The position numbers and the translations under genes were made by a program. The notes under the pieces were generated by a model, which saw nothing but the letters and a program-made list of their open reading frames with translations, was not told the DNA's origin and searched no databases. A DNA stretch of 64,000 nucleotides, taken from positions 204,241 to 268,240 of the forward strand of contig JAGUCH010000010.1 of NCBI GenBank assembly GCA_019096065.1. Reading direction: 5' to 3'. Numbering within the stretch: position 1 is the first letter of the stretch; the number at the start of each line of letters is the position of its first letter. Below, in pieces: positions 46,597 to 58,100 of this stretch. Origin of the DNA: Paracyclopina nana (lineage: Eukaryota > Arthropoda > Copepoda > Cyclopoida > Cyclopettidae).

Positions 46597-47560
46597 CCCA
46601 AATATGAAGCTTCAACCTAACAAACTTACTTAAGACTGCTTGATTGATCGATTGTTTTATTTTTTTTTTTACTTAATGCGCCAGGCAAATTGGGGGCCAC
46701 TTCTAGGAAAAAATATCTAGCTAATTTGACCAAAGCAGAAAACAATATGCATAGCTTTGTCTCTGCTGGGCACATTTGCATATTTAATGGCTACTATGGA
46801 AACTTATAGCTTTTTAGTCAGCACTCACTTCCCACGCTTGAAAATGCTACATCATTTATGAGTTAAATTCAGACAGTCAGCAATGAAAATCTCATTTGGC
46901 ACACATGATAGGCTTCCTCCTCATGTGGATCGAATCCAAACCTATCCAATGATTTGCCTGACATTTCATAGGAAGCTCCCACTATTTTTTTGCATTTTCC
47001 TTACGCATCTAAAGCTTTGTCATTTCATATATCATCCAAAGAAACCTTATTGTCATTTCACATTTCATTCAAAGAAACCTTATTGAAATACATGATGAAA
47101 TGTACTTAAGTAAACCACTAGGGCCACTTTGGCCAATTTCTGAAGTGCCACAATGCACCCAGTGCGTATCATTTCTCCGGTCTTTATTGTTAAGCATAAG
47201 GTCGAGATCAAAATTATTAGCACTTTTAATGTGATAGTAGTACTTTCTACTTTCGATCATTTTCTGGCACTTATCACACTTTTCTGTTATGCTTTGACTC
47301 AGAGATGTCGCATTTTGGTAAATTTTGTCGCAGTAGGTGCACATCATAAGTCATTTGCAATAATGCTCAAATCACATAAGGATAGTCAAAAATAAGACTT
47401 CTTTGATTCAAATAAGGCATTTCTTGTGCAGACTTGCAGTCCCAACCATGCCCAACTCCGATAATAATTTCCGGTTATGATCATGGCTGTGATCCTTCAT
47501 CATCCTTGGTTACAACACATTTGACAATCTTGATAAGAAAGTGTGGTAGGTTAGTTCTTC
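46597..47560. other. Intergenic DNA downstream of the kelch gene
   Basis: CATTTCATTCAAAGAAACC is duplicated around 47030-47085. No gene is recognised. Confidence 0.5.
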
Positions 47561-47619
47561 CACCCGTCAACTCAGTGGTTAGAGTATTGGAATGCTGATC
47601 CAACTGGCTGAGATTCTAT
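47561..47619 (+). repeat. tRNA-like SINE fragment
   Basis: GTCAACTCAGTGGTTAGAGT is a good tRNA D-arm with A box, followed by an anticodon-arm-like stretch. The T-arm is eroded. It sits exactly where kelch homology of the neighbouring fragment ends. Confidence 0.35.
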
Positions 47620-47825
47620 GGAATATGGCCGTGAATCCAGCTCGATTGGCGGGGAGTGATGCCAGAGTCGTCCATTGGTCTGTTTCAATGTAGTACATGT
47701 GCACCGTGTTCAAGTATTTGTTTCCATCTACAGTGAAGCCTCCAAGCACCACATACGCCTGCATTACAAGTAATTGATGATCAACCACTTTGATTGATCT
47801 CTCATTTACCTTTTGGCCATTTGCT
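47618..47825 (-). pseudogene. Truncated inverted copy of kelch exons
   Basis: Exon 47758-47618 reads AYVVLGGFTVDGNKYLNTV then HMYYIETDQWTTLASLP, homologous to the last exon of the PAN-TSP1-kelch gene. Upstream a 51 bp intron (GTAAAT...AATGCAG) joins it in phase 0 to the last bases of the preceding exon, AAATGGCCAAAAG, identical to the 13 bases before the same intron in the intact gene. Only about 14 bases of that exon survive before TTAGG repeats begin at 47825. The other end stops in a tRNA-like sequence. It is a relic of a paralogous gene, cut on both sides. Confidence 0.8.
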
Positions 47826-48574
47826 AGGTTAGGTTAGGTTAGGTTAGGTTAGGTTAGGTTAGGTTAGGTTAGGTTAGGTTAGGTTAGGTTAGGTTAGGTT
47901 AGGTTAGGTTAGGTTAGGTTAGGTTAGGTTAGGTTAGGTTAGGTTAGGTTAGGTTAGGTTAGGTTAGGTTAGGTTAGGTTAGGTTAGGTTAGGTTAGGTT
48001 AGGTTAGGTTGGGTTAGGTTAGGTTAGGTTAGGTTAGGTTAGGTTAGGTTGGAGTTAGGTTGGGTTAGGTTGCAGGTTAGGTTAGGTTAGGTTAGGTTAG
48101 GTTAGGTTAGGTTAGGTTAGGTTAGGTTAGGTTAGGTTAGGTTAGGTTAGGTTAGGTTAGGTTAGGTTAGGTTAGGTTAGGTTAGGTTAGGTTAGGTTAG
48201 GTTAGGTTAGGTTAGGTTAGGTTAGGTTAGGTTAGGTTAGGTTAGGTTAGGTTAGGTTAGGTTAGGTTAGGTTAGGTTAGGTTAGGTTAGGTTAGGTTAG
48301 GTTAGGTTAGGTTAGGTTGGGGTAGGTGAGGTGACGTTATGGTAGGTTAGGTTAGGTTAGGTTAGGTTAGGTTAGGTTAGGTTAGGTTAGGTTAGGTTAG
48401 GTTAGGTTAGGTTAGGTTAGGTTAGGTTAGGTTAGGTTAGGTTAGGTTAGGTTAGGTTAGGTTAGGTTAGGTTAGGTTAGGTTAGGTTAGGTTAGGTTAG
48501 GTTAGGTTAGGTTAGGTTAGGTTAGGTTAGGTTAGGTTAGGTTAGGTTAGGTTAGGTTAGGTTAGGTTAGGTTA
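47825..48574 (+). repeat. Internal (TTAGG)n telomeric array
   Basis: About 145 TTAGG units, G-rich strand reading rightwards. Interruptions occur near 48011, 48050-48075 (GGAGTTAGGTTGGG, TTGCAGG) and 48317-48343 (GGGGTAGGTGAGGTGACG). TTAGG is the usual arthropod telomere unit. It ends GTTAAGTTAACCTAAG, where one CCTAA is inverted. Confidence 0.95.
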
Positions 48575-49800
48575 AGTTAACCTAAGCGATGATCGGTGTA
48601 TCTTCCGTACTTTGCGGCCGAACGGGTTGCCACTCAGCAAAATTTCATTAATACAAAAGGACCCGATTTTTGTGCTCTACATTTGATATTTTATGAGTCT
48701 TGAAGATTCACCTACGTTTTCGGCCGCAAAGTTGAAAAAACCGTTTCGCCCTAATAAATACCGATGATCACTGTATCTTCCGTGGATTGCTCGCCCACGG
48801 GTTGCCACTGGGCCTTGCCCTTTATATCCTGAGCATTTCAGCCCATGCCCTACAACTTCTATTAGTAAAGTTTTTAATTCTACCTACCAGTTTTGGCCGC
48901 TCGCTTCATAACGATCATCGTTTTAACCCGATTTTTCACTTTTTGGCCTCCATTTTCAACTTTGAGGCCAGGGTTGACCCCATTTTTGTAGGTAGAATGG
49001 GCTGAAAAAAAACACCCGAACTGATTTAATCATCTGGGAACCCGATGGCGTTGGTCCCGGGCCCCAGTGGCAACCCGTTGGCCCGCAATCCACGGAAGAT
49101 ACACTTAAATCTTGCAGCCTGACCCCGCCAAGATTCAGAAGGAGTGGCCCAGGGGCCACACCCTTTGAATCTTATTATGAAACTTGGGGTCTGTGAACCC
49201 CAATCAGTTGTCAAAGTCGGGTTAGGACCCGATTTGGGGGTACTTTATTACTGAACTGCACTTTTTGACATAATGCCACCCCCCAGGTGGAGGTCAACTT
49301 CTACGTGGAGTGGCCTATCGGGTCGGCTGAGGTGTCCTCGGACAGGTTTTCAGGGGTGGAGAACCCGAATCTGCAGTCGGATTGGCGCTAGCTCCACTCC
49401 TAGTACCCGCAGGGTCCCAAATGGGGTACCCTATGTACTCCAACTCCCTCTTGGGGGGGTCTGACCCCAATGACCCATAAAACAAAAGTTGTTCAGTTTA
49501 GCCTCAGCTTTCATTTGCCGTATCGCGCGACCCGATCGGACCGGAAATAGCGATACTGGGCGGTCGCGGTCCATGTGGGCGCGCGCGGGTTTTGGGGCAA
49601 GTTTGGGCCCTGGGGGTAACTCGGGGGTCCTTTGAGATATCGGGACGTGCTCGGTGTCCTCGGTAGGGTTTTCGGGGGTGCTGAACCCGATTCTGGACCC
49701 CGATTTGGGCTACGAGGACCCGGTCCGTGACCCCGACTTGGGGCGTCACCCCAAAACTTTAACCCGCCCCAGATGGCTCATTTTTCACCCAAACTCGATG
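48575..49800. repeat. GC-richer subtelomere-like block, left part
   Basis: GTTGCCACT and TGTATCTTCCGT words recur: direct at about 48595 and 48775, inverted at about 49060-49106, and again in diverged form near 51030-51140. The segment from CGTGGATTGCTCGCCC to AATTCTACCT is repeated in diverged form at 51040-51145. No gene is credible. Confidence 0.6.
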
Positions 49801-52800
49801 AAACTTTGGATTCTGGCTCCCAGCACTTTCCTTACTCAGCACAGTCAGCTGATTTCAAAACTGCTGAGTCGTTTTCTCAGCACTCGGTAGAGCCGGAACG
49901 GTAAGAGATATCAAAAAACTTATTTAGCAAAAGTTGCTCAGCACCCCAAAACATGTAAGCGTACCGAATCTCAGCATCTCAGTAAAGCGACTCAGCACCC
50001 CAAAACGGCGAGATACAGCAAAGTCATTGAAGCAAAAGTTGTTGCAAATAAGTCACTGACTTCAGAACTGGTCTTGTTTTTGAGCTAGGCCGCTTTCTAG
50101 GAAATCGTCGAAAAATCCATAAGGCCCTGGCCTTGGGAAAACTCGACTTTTTCCTGAGTCATTTTATGGAATTGGCTATGAAGTACAAAGATGTAGAGGA
50201 GCTCAGCACGACCTCATAACAGTAAATGGATCCATGGTGGGACGCTCCGTTGCTGAGATATCGATCGTCAAAGTTTACTGCTGCTGAGCCCCCTGAAAAA
50301 GTGCACTTTTTCGCTGAGTTGTCCGATTGGGCTGAGACTTGGCACAAATGATCTACTAGATGCCATGAGTCAGCACACCAAAGGATTTGGTGCTCAGCAG
50401 CTCAGCAGCGGAGTTATTTAGCCAGATATGCTCAGCATAAAACCCTGCTCAGCAGAGAACCAGCTGAGCTGTGATAAAAACTGATGGCACTTTCTAATAG
50501 CCCATAAGACAGTGATCATTTATCAGTAAAGACTTTTCATATATCTCATCATTCTGCTGAGTTATTAAGTAAAAACCTGAAAATGGGGTCAAATGGGAGG
50601 CTGAATAACTCCGCTGCTGAGCGTTTTTGGGCATATGTTTACTTGAGATTATCTGCTCAGAATGTGACAGAGAACAATCGTACCAAGTTTCAGCTCAATC
50701 CGAGCACTTTGAAAAATCGGCCACTTTTTCTAAGGCTACCCCCTTGGGAAAACTCGACTTTTTCCCAAGTCATTTTATGGACTTGACTATGAAGTACAAA
50801 GTTGTAGAGGAGCTCAGCCTGACTTCAAAACCGTAAATTGAAGTCTGCTGAGACTCTCCGTTGCTGAGATAGCTCTGAGCTCTCAGCAGTACTAGAAGTG
50901 AGACTTAATAGTGGACTTAGCGACTTGACTATGAAGTACAAACTTGTTAGGTTGCTCAAGACAAGCTCAGATCAGTAAATGGATTTCTGCTGAGACGCTC
51001 CGTTGCTGAGATATTGTTGCGCCATGACAACTGTCCCTTCCATGGATTGTGGGCCAACGGGTTGCCACTCAGCCGAGATATTTGAATCCTGAGTACTTGA
51101 GGACCTTGGCTACAACTTATATTAGCAAAGTTTTCAATTCTACCTTTGAAATTTGAAGTAAACGATTTTCAAAGCTCAGCTGTGCAGTGCTGAGATCGAT
51201 CGCAAGTATATGCTGAGATATCAAGTTGACTATGAAGTACAAAGTTGTAGAGGAGCTCAGCCTGACTTCAGAACAGTAAATTGATGTCTGCTGAGACGCT
51301 CTGTTGCTGAGATAGCGCTGAGCTCGGAGCACTATATAACTTCGTAAATGAAAATGCGCTGAGCTACTTTGAGTACTAATAAAAGTGATAGAGAATGTCA
51401 AGACGAATTCATGAGGTCAAATAGAAGTGAGCTGAGACTCTCCGTTGCTGAGATATCGCGCGCCGAAGTTTACTATATAGACTTTGTTTACTTTTCCATT
51501 TTAGCTCGAATTTTCGGCCTTTTTGGGGCTAAAAGTGATGGAAAAGGGGCAGTTCTTGCAGCCAAGTCTTCCTTTTGGTCCTTTCTTGGACTTTTTCAAG
51601 TATTTGAAGACTTTATAGCTTTCTAAAGTGGAAATTTCCGCGAAAAACGGATCGCGTCAAATTTCGAGCGATCAAATTAAAGTCGGTCTACGGCCTTTGA
51701 CACCTTGAAACCTTGTAGAGGAGGTTGCCCTGACTTCATAGCATCAAATTGGGGCAAAATATCTGGTCTAGAACCGGAGATATCGCGCGCCAAAGTTTTC
51801 GCTTAATAGCAGCCTAACTGCTGAGTTTTACGGAGACTTCTAGCTGAGCTATCTTGTTTACTATTTAGCAAAAAGTGTTCAGTTTGGTCTCCCATTTCCA
51901 AATCTGTAAAGAGTTTCAAAATCGGAGCATTTTTCGAATTTTCGCATGCTTAACGAGTTTTAAGTACACTGCTATGTACTACGTAGTACATAAGGCCTTT
52001 CGTTCTGAAGCAGCGGCAGTAAAAGTGGAGATATGAATTTTGCTATGAAGTAAAAGTAGTTTCTGCTGAGTCTCTGGATTCCATAGAAGTAAACAGTTTT
52101 AAAATCGGACAACTACGAGCTGAGATAGCGCTGAGCGCTCAGCAGTACAAGTAAGCGGACTAGGACGTGGACTTGTGGACTTGGCTTTGAAGTACAAAGT
52201 GGTAGAGGAGCTCAGCACAACTTCAGAAAAGTAAATTGATCCGAGCTATGACGCTCCGTTGCTGAGATATCGCGCGCCGAAGTTTACTGTATAGAGTTTG
52301 TTTACTTTTGCATTTTGGGCCCGAATTTGGCCTGTTTTGGGGCCTAAAACTACTCGAAATGGGGCAATTCTTCCTCCCAAGACTTCCTTTTATTGTTTTC
52401 TTGGACTTTTTCATGAATTTGAAGACTTTATTGCATTCTAGAGTGGAATTTTCCGCGAAAAACGGATCGCGTCAAATTTCGAGCGATCAAATTAAAGTCG
52501 GTCTACGGCCTTTGACACCTTGAAACCTTGTAGAGGAGGTTGCCCTGACTTCATAGCATCAAATTGGGGCAAAATATCTGGTCTAGAACCGGAGATATCG
52601 CGCGCCAAAGTTTTCGCTTAATAGCAGCCTAACTGCTGAGTTTTACGGAGACAAGGAGCTGAGATATCTTGTTTACTATTTAGCAAAAAGTGTTCAGTTT
52701 GGTCTCCCATTTCCAAAACTGTAAATAGTTCCAAAATCGGAGCATTTTTCGAATTTTCGTATTGAATAGACGGATGAAACGCAGCCTTATGTACTACGGA

Positions 52801-54240
52801 CTACATAGAGCGTTTCGTTCAGAACTAGCTCAAGTAAAAGTGGACTTATGAACTTTGCTATGAAATAAAAAAATGATCAGCTGAGTCTCAGGATTTCATA
52901 GGTATAAATAGTTTTAAAATCGGACAACTACGAGCTGAGATAGCGCTGAGCGCTCAGCAGTACAGAACCAGCGGACTTGGAAGTGGACTTGTGGACTTGG
53001 CTTTGAAGTACAAAGTGGTAGAGGAGCTCAGCCCGACTTCAGAACAGTAAATTGATCCGAGCTGTGACGCTCCGTTGCTGAGATATAGATCGTCAAAGTT
53101 TACTGCTGCTGAGCCCCCTGAAAAAGTGCACTTTTTCGCTGAGTTGTCCGATTGGGCTGAGACTTGGCACAAATGGTCCACTAGATGCCATGAGTCAGCA
53201 CACCAAAGGATTTGGTGCTCAGCAGCTCAGCAGCAAAGTTATTTAGCCAGATATGCTCAGCATAAAACCCTGCTCAGCAGAGAACCAGCTGAGCTGTGAT
53301 AAAAACTGATGGCACTTTCTAATAGCCCATAAGACAGTGATCATTTATCAGTAAAGACTTTTCATATATCTCATCATTCTGCTGAGTTATTAAGTAAAAA
53401 CCTGATAATGGGGTCAAATGGGAGGCTGAATAACTCCGCTGCTGAGCGTTTTTGGGCATATGTTTACTTGAGATTATCTGCTCAGAATGTGACGGAGAAC
53501 ATTCATACCAAGTTTCAGCTCAATCCGAGCACTTTGAAAAATCGGCCACTTTTTCTAAGGCTACCCCCTTAGGAAAACTCGACTTTTTGCCAAGTCATTT
53601 TATGGACTTGACTATGAACCAAGACTTGTAGAGGAGCTCGGCCTGACTTCAAAAACGTAAATTGAAGTGTGCTGAGACGCTCCGTTGCTGAGATATAGGG
53701 GGTCAAAGTCTCGAAATCGGGCCCCAGAAGGAGCGGTCTCTCAGAAAATTTCATAAAATAAGAAATGATGGGGACATCAAGGGCTACTTGCATATCAAAT
53801 TTCAGCTCTGTAGCTCAACATTTAGAGTTGCTGAGTCGGTTGTTTACTTTGCTGAGACTCGGTCAAAATGATGTTTGATTTATTTGCAACAACTTTTGCT
53901 TCAATGACTTTGCTGTATCTTGTCATTTTTGGTTGCTGAGTCACTTGGCTGAGATGCTGAGACTTGGTCAAAATGATGTTTGATTTATTTGCAACAACTT
54001 TTGCTTCAATGACTTTGCTGTATCTGCTCATTTTAGAATGCTGAGTCACTTGGCTGAGATGCTGAGACTTGTTATATAAGGGTATTTTGGGGTGCTGAGC
54101 AACTTTTGCTAAATAAGTTTTTTGATATCTCTCACCGTTTCTGAGATACAGAGTGCTGAGAAAGTGACTCAGCTGTTTTGAAATCAGCTGACTGTGCTGA
54201 GTTGGCTCCATAAAGGACTCAGCTGTAAGTGAAAAATCAG
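49800..54240. repeat. Subtelomere-like nested duplications with GCTGAGATAT motif
   Basis: Four levels are visible. (1) About 49827-50048 is repeated inverted at about 53870-54200 (GATACAGCAAAGTCATTGAA). (2) About 50196-50800 is repeated directly and almost identically at 53022-53624. (3) About 51430-52180 is repeated directly at about 52240-52980. (4) ACGCTCCGTTGCTGAGATA recurs at least six times. Open frames in it are short and unlike known domains. Confidence 0.8.
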
Positions 54241-55127
54241 TTTTGGGCTCGTTCGGAGTGATAATCTGCGAAAAAAACGGGGTCTATATTTGGGGTGGCC
54301 CCCTCAAACGGGGTCAAAATCGGGGTCAGGGGGCCAAAGTTAGGGTCATTGTAAGGTATAGTGGGTCAGTAATGTGCTCAGTAGTTAAGAAACGGGTTAT
54401 ATAGTGGGGGCGGGGCCCAAAATCGGGGTCAAAATCGGGGTCCTAGGCCCCCCAGGGGTCATCTGGGGGGGTTGCGGTAGGTTGCGGTAGGTCGCGGTAG
54501 GGTAATGGGCGAATCGCTGAGCGATTCCCCAATGGGTGAAAAGTTAAAGTCCAGTCTCTCTAGTCCTTTCCTCCGTTAGCTGGGGGTGGGGCTAACTTGG
54601 GGCCCGATCGGGGTAGAGGGCCAATTCCAACGCCAGTGCGTAGCCCTGACCCTAAGGAACCCGGGGGTACCAGCCCCGGGGCCCCCAGGCCCATGGGGGC
54701 GGGGCCAGGGGCGTTAGTGCAGTTGTTTGTAGTTTGGTACAAATAATCCATAGTACTATGTATATACCCTATGTAGGTACTTAGGGTCCGGAAAATCCTT
54801 ATGTAGTAAAGTGGGAGTAGGTGCTAGGGCAAAGTGGTCATAGGGAAAGTTGTTCATCTTGATGAGGGGCATCTTTTCTATTAATGAAATTTTTCACCTA
54901 GGCCTAAGGCCTGGGAGATGGGCCTAACCTAAGTTTTGCCCTTTAGGCTGGGCTGCCCTAAAAACGTACACGTGGAATCAGCTGATTTTTGGTGAGGAAG
55001 TGGGGGGTACCAAGGTCTACCACCATGCCAAGTTTCAGCTTCCAGTTACGTCGTTTACTGTGTATCATAACCGCGATCATCGCGATCATCGCTAATGATC
55101 ATCGCTCTATGTAGTGATCGACTTAAG
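54241..55127. repeat. G-rich subtelomeric segment next to the terminal array
   Basis: Clusters of GGGGTCAAAATCGGGGTC and a short tandem GGTTGCGGTAGG at 54470-54502. GATCATCGC is repeated at 55073-55106 directly before the TTAGG start. Confidence 0.6.
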
Positions 55128-55152
55128 TTAGGTTAGGTTAGGTTAGGTTAGG
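55128..55152 (+). repeat. Five TTAGG units at the base of the terminal array
   Basis: Exactly five perfect TTAGG copies follow CGACTTAAG and pass without a break into CCAGG units at 55153, in register. Confidence 0.95.
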
Positions 55153-58100
55153 CCAGGCCAGGCCAGGCCAGGCCAGGCCAGGCCAGGCCAGGCCAGGCCA
55201 GGCCAGGCCAGGCCAGGCCAGGCCAGGCCAGGCCAGGCCAGGCCAGGCCAGGCCAGGCCAGGCCAGGCCAGGCCAGGCCAGGCCAGGCCAGGCCAGGCCA
55301 GGCCAGGCCAGGCCAGGCCAGGCCAGGCCAGGCCAGGCCAGGCCAGGCCAGGCCAGGCCAGGCCAGGCCAGGCCAGGCCAGGCCAGGCCAGGCCAGGCCA
55401 GGCCAGGCCAGGCCAGGCCAGAAGCCAGGCCAGGCCAGGCCAGGCCAGGCCAGGCCAGGCCAGGCCAGGCCAGGCCAGGCCAGGCCAGGCCAGGCCAGGC
55501 CAGGCCAGGCCAGGCCAGGCCAGGGCCAGGCCAGGCCAGGCCAGGCCAGGCCAGGCCAGGCCAGGCCAGGCCAGGCCAGGCCAGGCCAGGCCAGGCCAGG
55601 CCAGGCCAGGCCAGGCCAGGCCAGGCCAGGCCAGGCCAGGCCAGGCCAGGCCAGGCCAGGCCAGGCCAGGCCAGGCCAGGCCAGGCCAGGCCAGGCCAGG
55701 CCAGGCCAGGCCAGGCCAGGCCAGGCCAGGCCAGGCCAGGCCAGGCCAGGCCAGGCCAGGCCAGGCCAGGCCAGGCCAGGCCAGGCCAGGCCAGGCCAGG
55801 CCAGGCCAGGCCAGGCCAGGCCAGGCCAGGCCAGGCCAGGCCAGGCCAGGCCAGGCCAGGCCAGGCCAGGCCAGGCCAGGCCAGGCCAGGCCAGGCCAGG
55901 CCAGGCCAGGCCAGGCCAGGCCAGGCCAGGCCAGGCCAGGCCAGGCCAGGCCAGGCCAGGCCAGGCCAGGCCAGGCCAGGCCAGGCCAGGCCAGGCCAGG
56001 CCAGGCCAGGCCAGGCCAGGCCAGGCCAGGCCAGGCCAGGCCAGGCCAGGCCAGGCCAGGCCAGGCCAGGCCAGGCCAGGCCAGGCCAGGCCAGGCCAGG
56101 CCAGGCCAGGCCAGGCCAGGCCAGGCCAGGCCAGGCCAGGCCAGGCCAGGCCAGGCCAGGCCAGGCCAGGCCAGGCCAGGCCAGGCCAGGCCAGGCCAGG
56201 CCAGGCCAGGCCAGGCCAGGCCAGGCCAGGCCAGGCCAGGCCAGGCCAGGCCAGGCCAGGCCAGGCCAGGCCAGGCCAGGCCAGGCCAGGCCAGGCCAGG
56301 CCAGGCCAGGCCAGGCCAGGCCAGGCCAGGCCAGGCCAGGCCAGGCCAGGCCAGGCCAGGCCAGGCCAGGCCAGGCCAGGCCAGGCCAGGCCAGGCCAGG
56401 CCAGGCCAGGCCAGGCCAGGCCAGGCCAGGCCAGGCCAGGCCAGGCCAGGCCAGGCCAGGCCAGGCCAGGCCAGGCCAGGCCAGGCCAGGCCAGGCCAGG
56501 CCAGGCCAGGCCAGGCCAGGCCAGGCCAGGCCAGGCCAGGCCAGGCCAGGCCAGGCCAGGCCAGGCCAGGCCAGGCCAGCCAGGCCAGGCCAGGCCAGGC
56601 CAGGCCAGGCCAGGCCAGGCCAGGCCAGGCCAGGCCAGGCCAGGCCAGGCCAGGCCAGGCCAGGCCAGGCCAGGCCAGGCCAGGCCAGGCCAGGCCAGGC
56701 CAGGCCAGGCCAGGCCAGGCCAGGCCAGGCCAGGCCAGGCCAGGCCAGGCCAGGCCAGGCCAGGCCAGGCCAGGCCAGGCCAGGCCAGGCCAGGCCAGGC
56801 CAGGCCAGGCCAGGCCAGGCCAGGCCAGGCCAGGCCAGGCCAGGCCAGGCCAGGCCAGGCCAGGCCAGGCCAGGCCAGGCCAGGCCAGGCCAGGCCAGGC
56901 CAGGCCAGGCCAGGCCAGGCCAGGCCAGGCCAGGCCAGGCCAGGCCAGGCCAGGCCAGGCCAGGCCAGGCCAGGCCAGGCCAGGCCAGGCCAGGCCAGGC
57001 CAGGCCAGGCCAGGCCAGGCCAGGCCAGGCCAGGCCAGGCCAGGCCAGGCCAGGCCAGGCCAGGCCAGCCAGGCCAGGCCAGGCCAGGCCAGGCCAGGCC
57101 AGGCCAGGCCAGGCCAGGCCAGGCCAGGCCAGGCCAGGCCAGGCCAGGCCAGGCCAGGCCAGGCCAGGCCAGGCCAGGCCAGGCCAGGCCAGGCCAGGCC
57201 AGGCCAGGCCAGGCCAGGCCAGGCCAGGCCAGGCCAGGCCAGGCCAGGCCAGGCCAGGCCAGGCCAGGCCAGGCCAGGCCAGGCCAGGCCAGGCCAGGCC
57301 AGGCCAGGCCAGGCCAGGCCAGGCCAGGCCAGGCCAGGCCAGGCCAGGCCAGGCCAGGCCAGGCCAGGCCAGGCCAGCCAGGCCAGGCCAGGCCAGGCCA
57401 GGCCAGGCCAGGCCAGGCCAGGCCAGGCCAGGCCAGGCCAGGCCAGGCCAGGCCAGGCCAGGCCAGGCCAGGCCAGGCCAGGCCAGGCCAGGCCAGGCCA
57501 GGCCAGGCCAGGCCAGGCCAGGCCAGGCCAGGCCAGGCCAGGCCAGGCCAGGCCAGGCCAGGCCAGGCCAGGCCAGGCCAGGCCAGGCCAGGCCAGGCCA
57601 GGCCAGGCCAGGCCAGGCCAGGCCAGGCCAGGCCAGGCCAGGCCAGGCCAGGCCAGGCCAGGCCAGGCCAGGCCAGGCCAGGCCAGGCCAGGCCAGGCCA
57701 GGCCAGGCCAGGCCAGGCCAGGCCAGGCCAGGCCAGGCCAGGCCAGGCCAGGCCAGGCCAGGCCAGGCCAGGCCAGGCCAGGCCAGGCCAGGCCAGGCCA
57801 GGCCAGGCCAGGCCAGGCCAGGCCAGGCCAGGCCAGGCCAGGCCAGGCCAGGCCAGCCAGGCCAGGCCAGGCCAGGCCAGGCCAGGCCAGGCCAGGCCAG
57901 GCCAGGCCAGGCCAGAAGCCAGGCCAGGCCAGGCCAGGCCAGGCCAGGCCAGGCCAGGCCAGGCCAGGCCAGGCCAGGCCAGGCCAGGCCAGGCCAGGCC
58001 AGGCCAGGCCAGGCCAGGCCAGGCCAGGCCAGGCCAGGCCAGGCCAGGCCAGGCCAGGCCAGGCCAGGCCAGGCCAGGCCAGGCCAGGCCAGGCCAGGCC

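Noticed and set aside
47561-47619. Functional tRNA gene
   Set aside because: The T-arm and acceptor pairing are missing; only the D-arm/A-box region is good.
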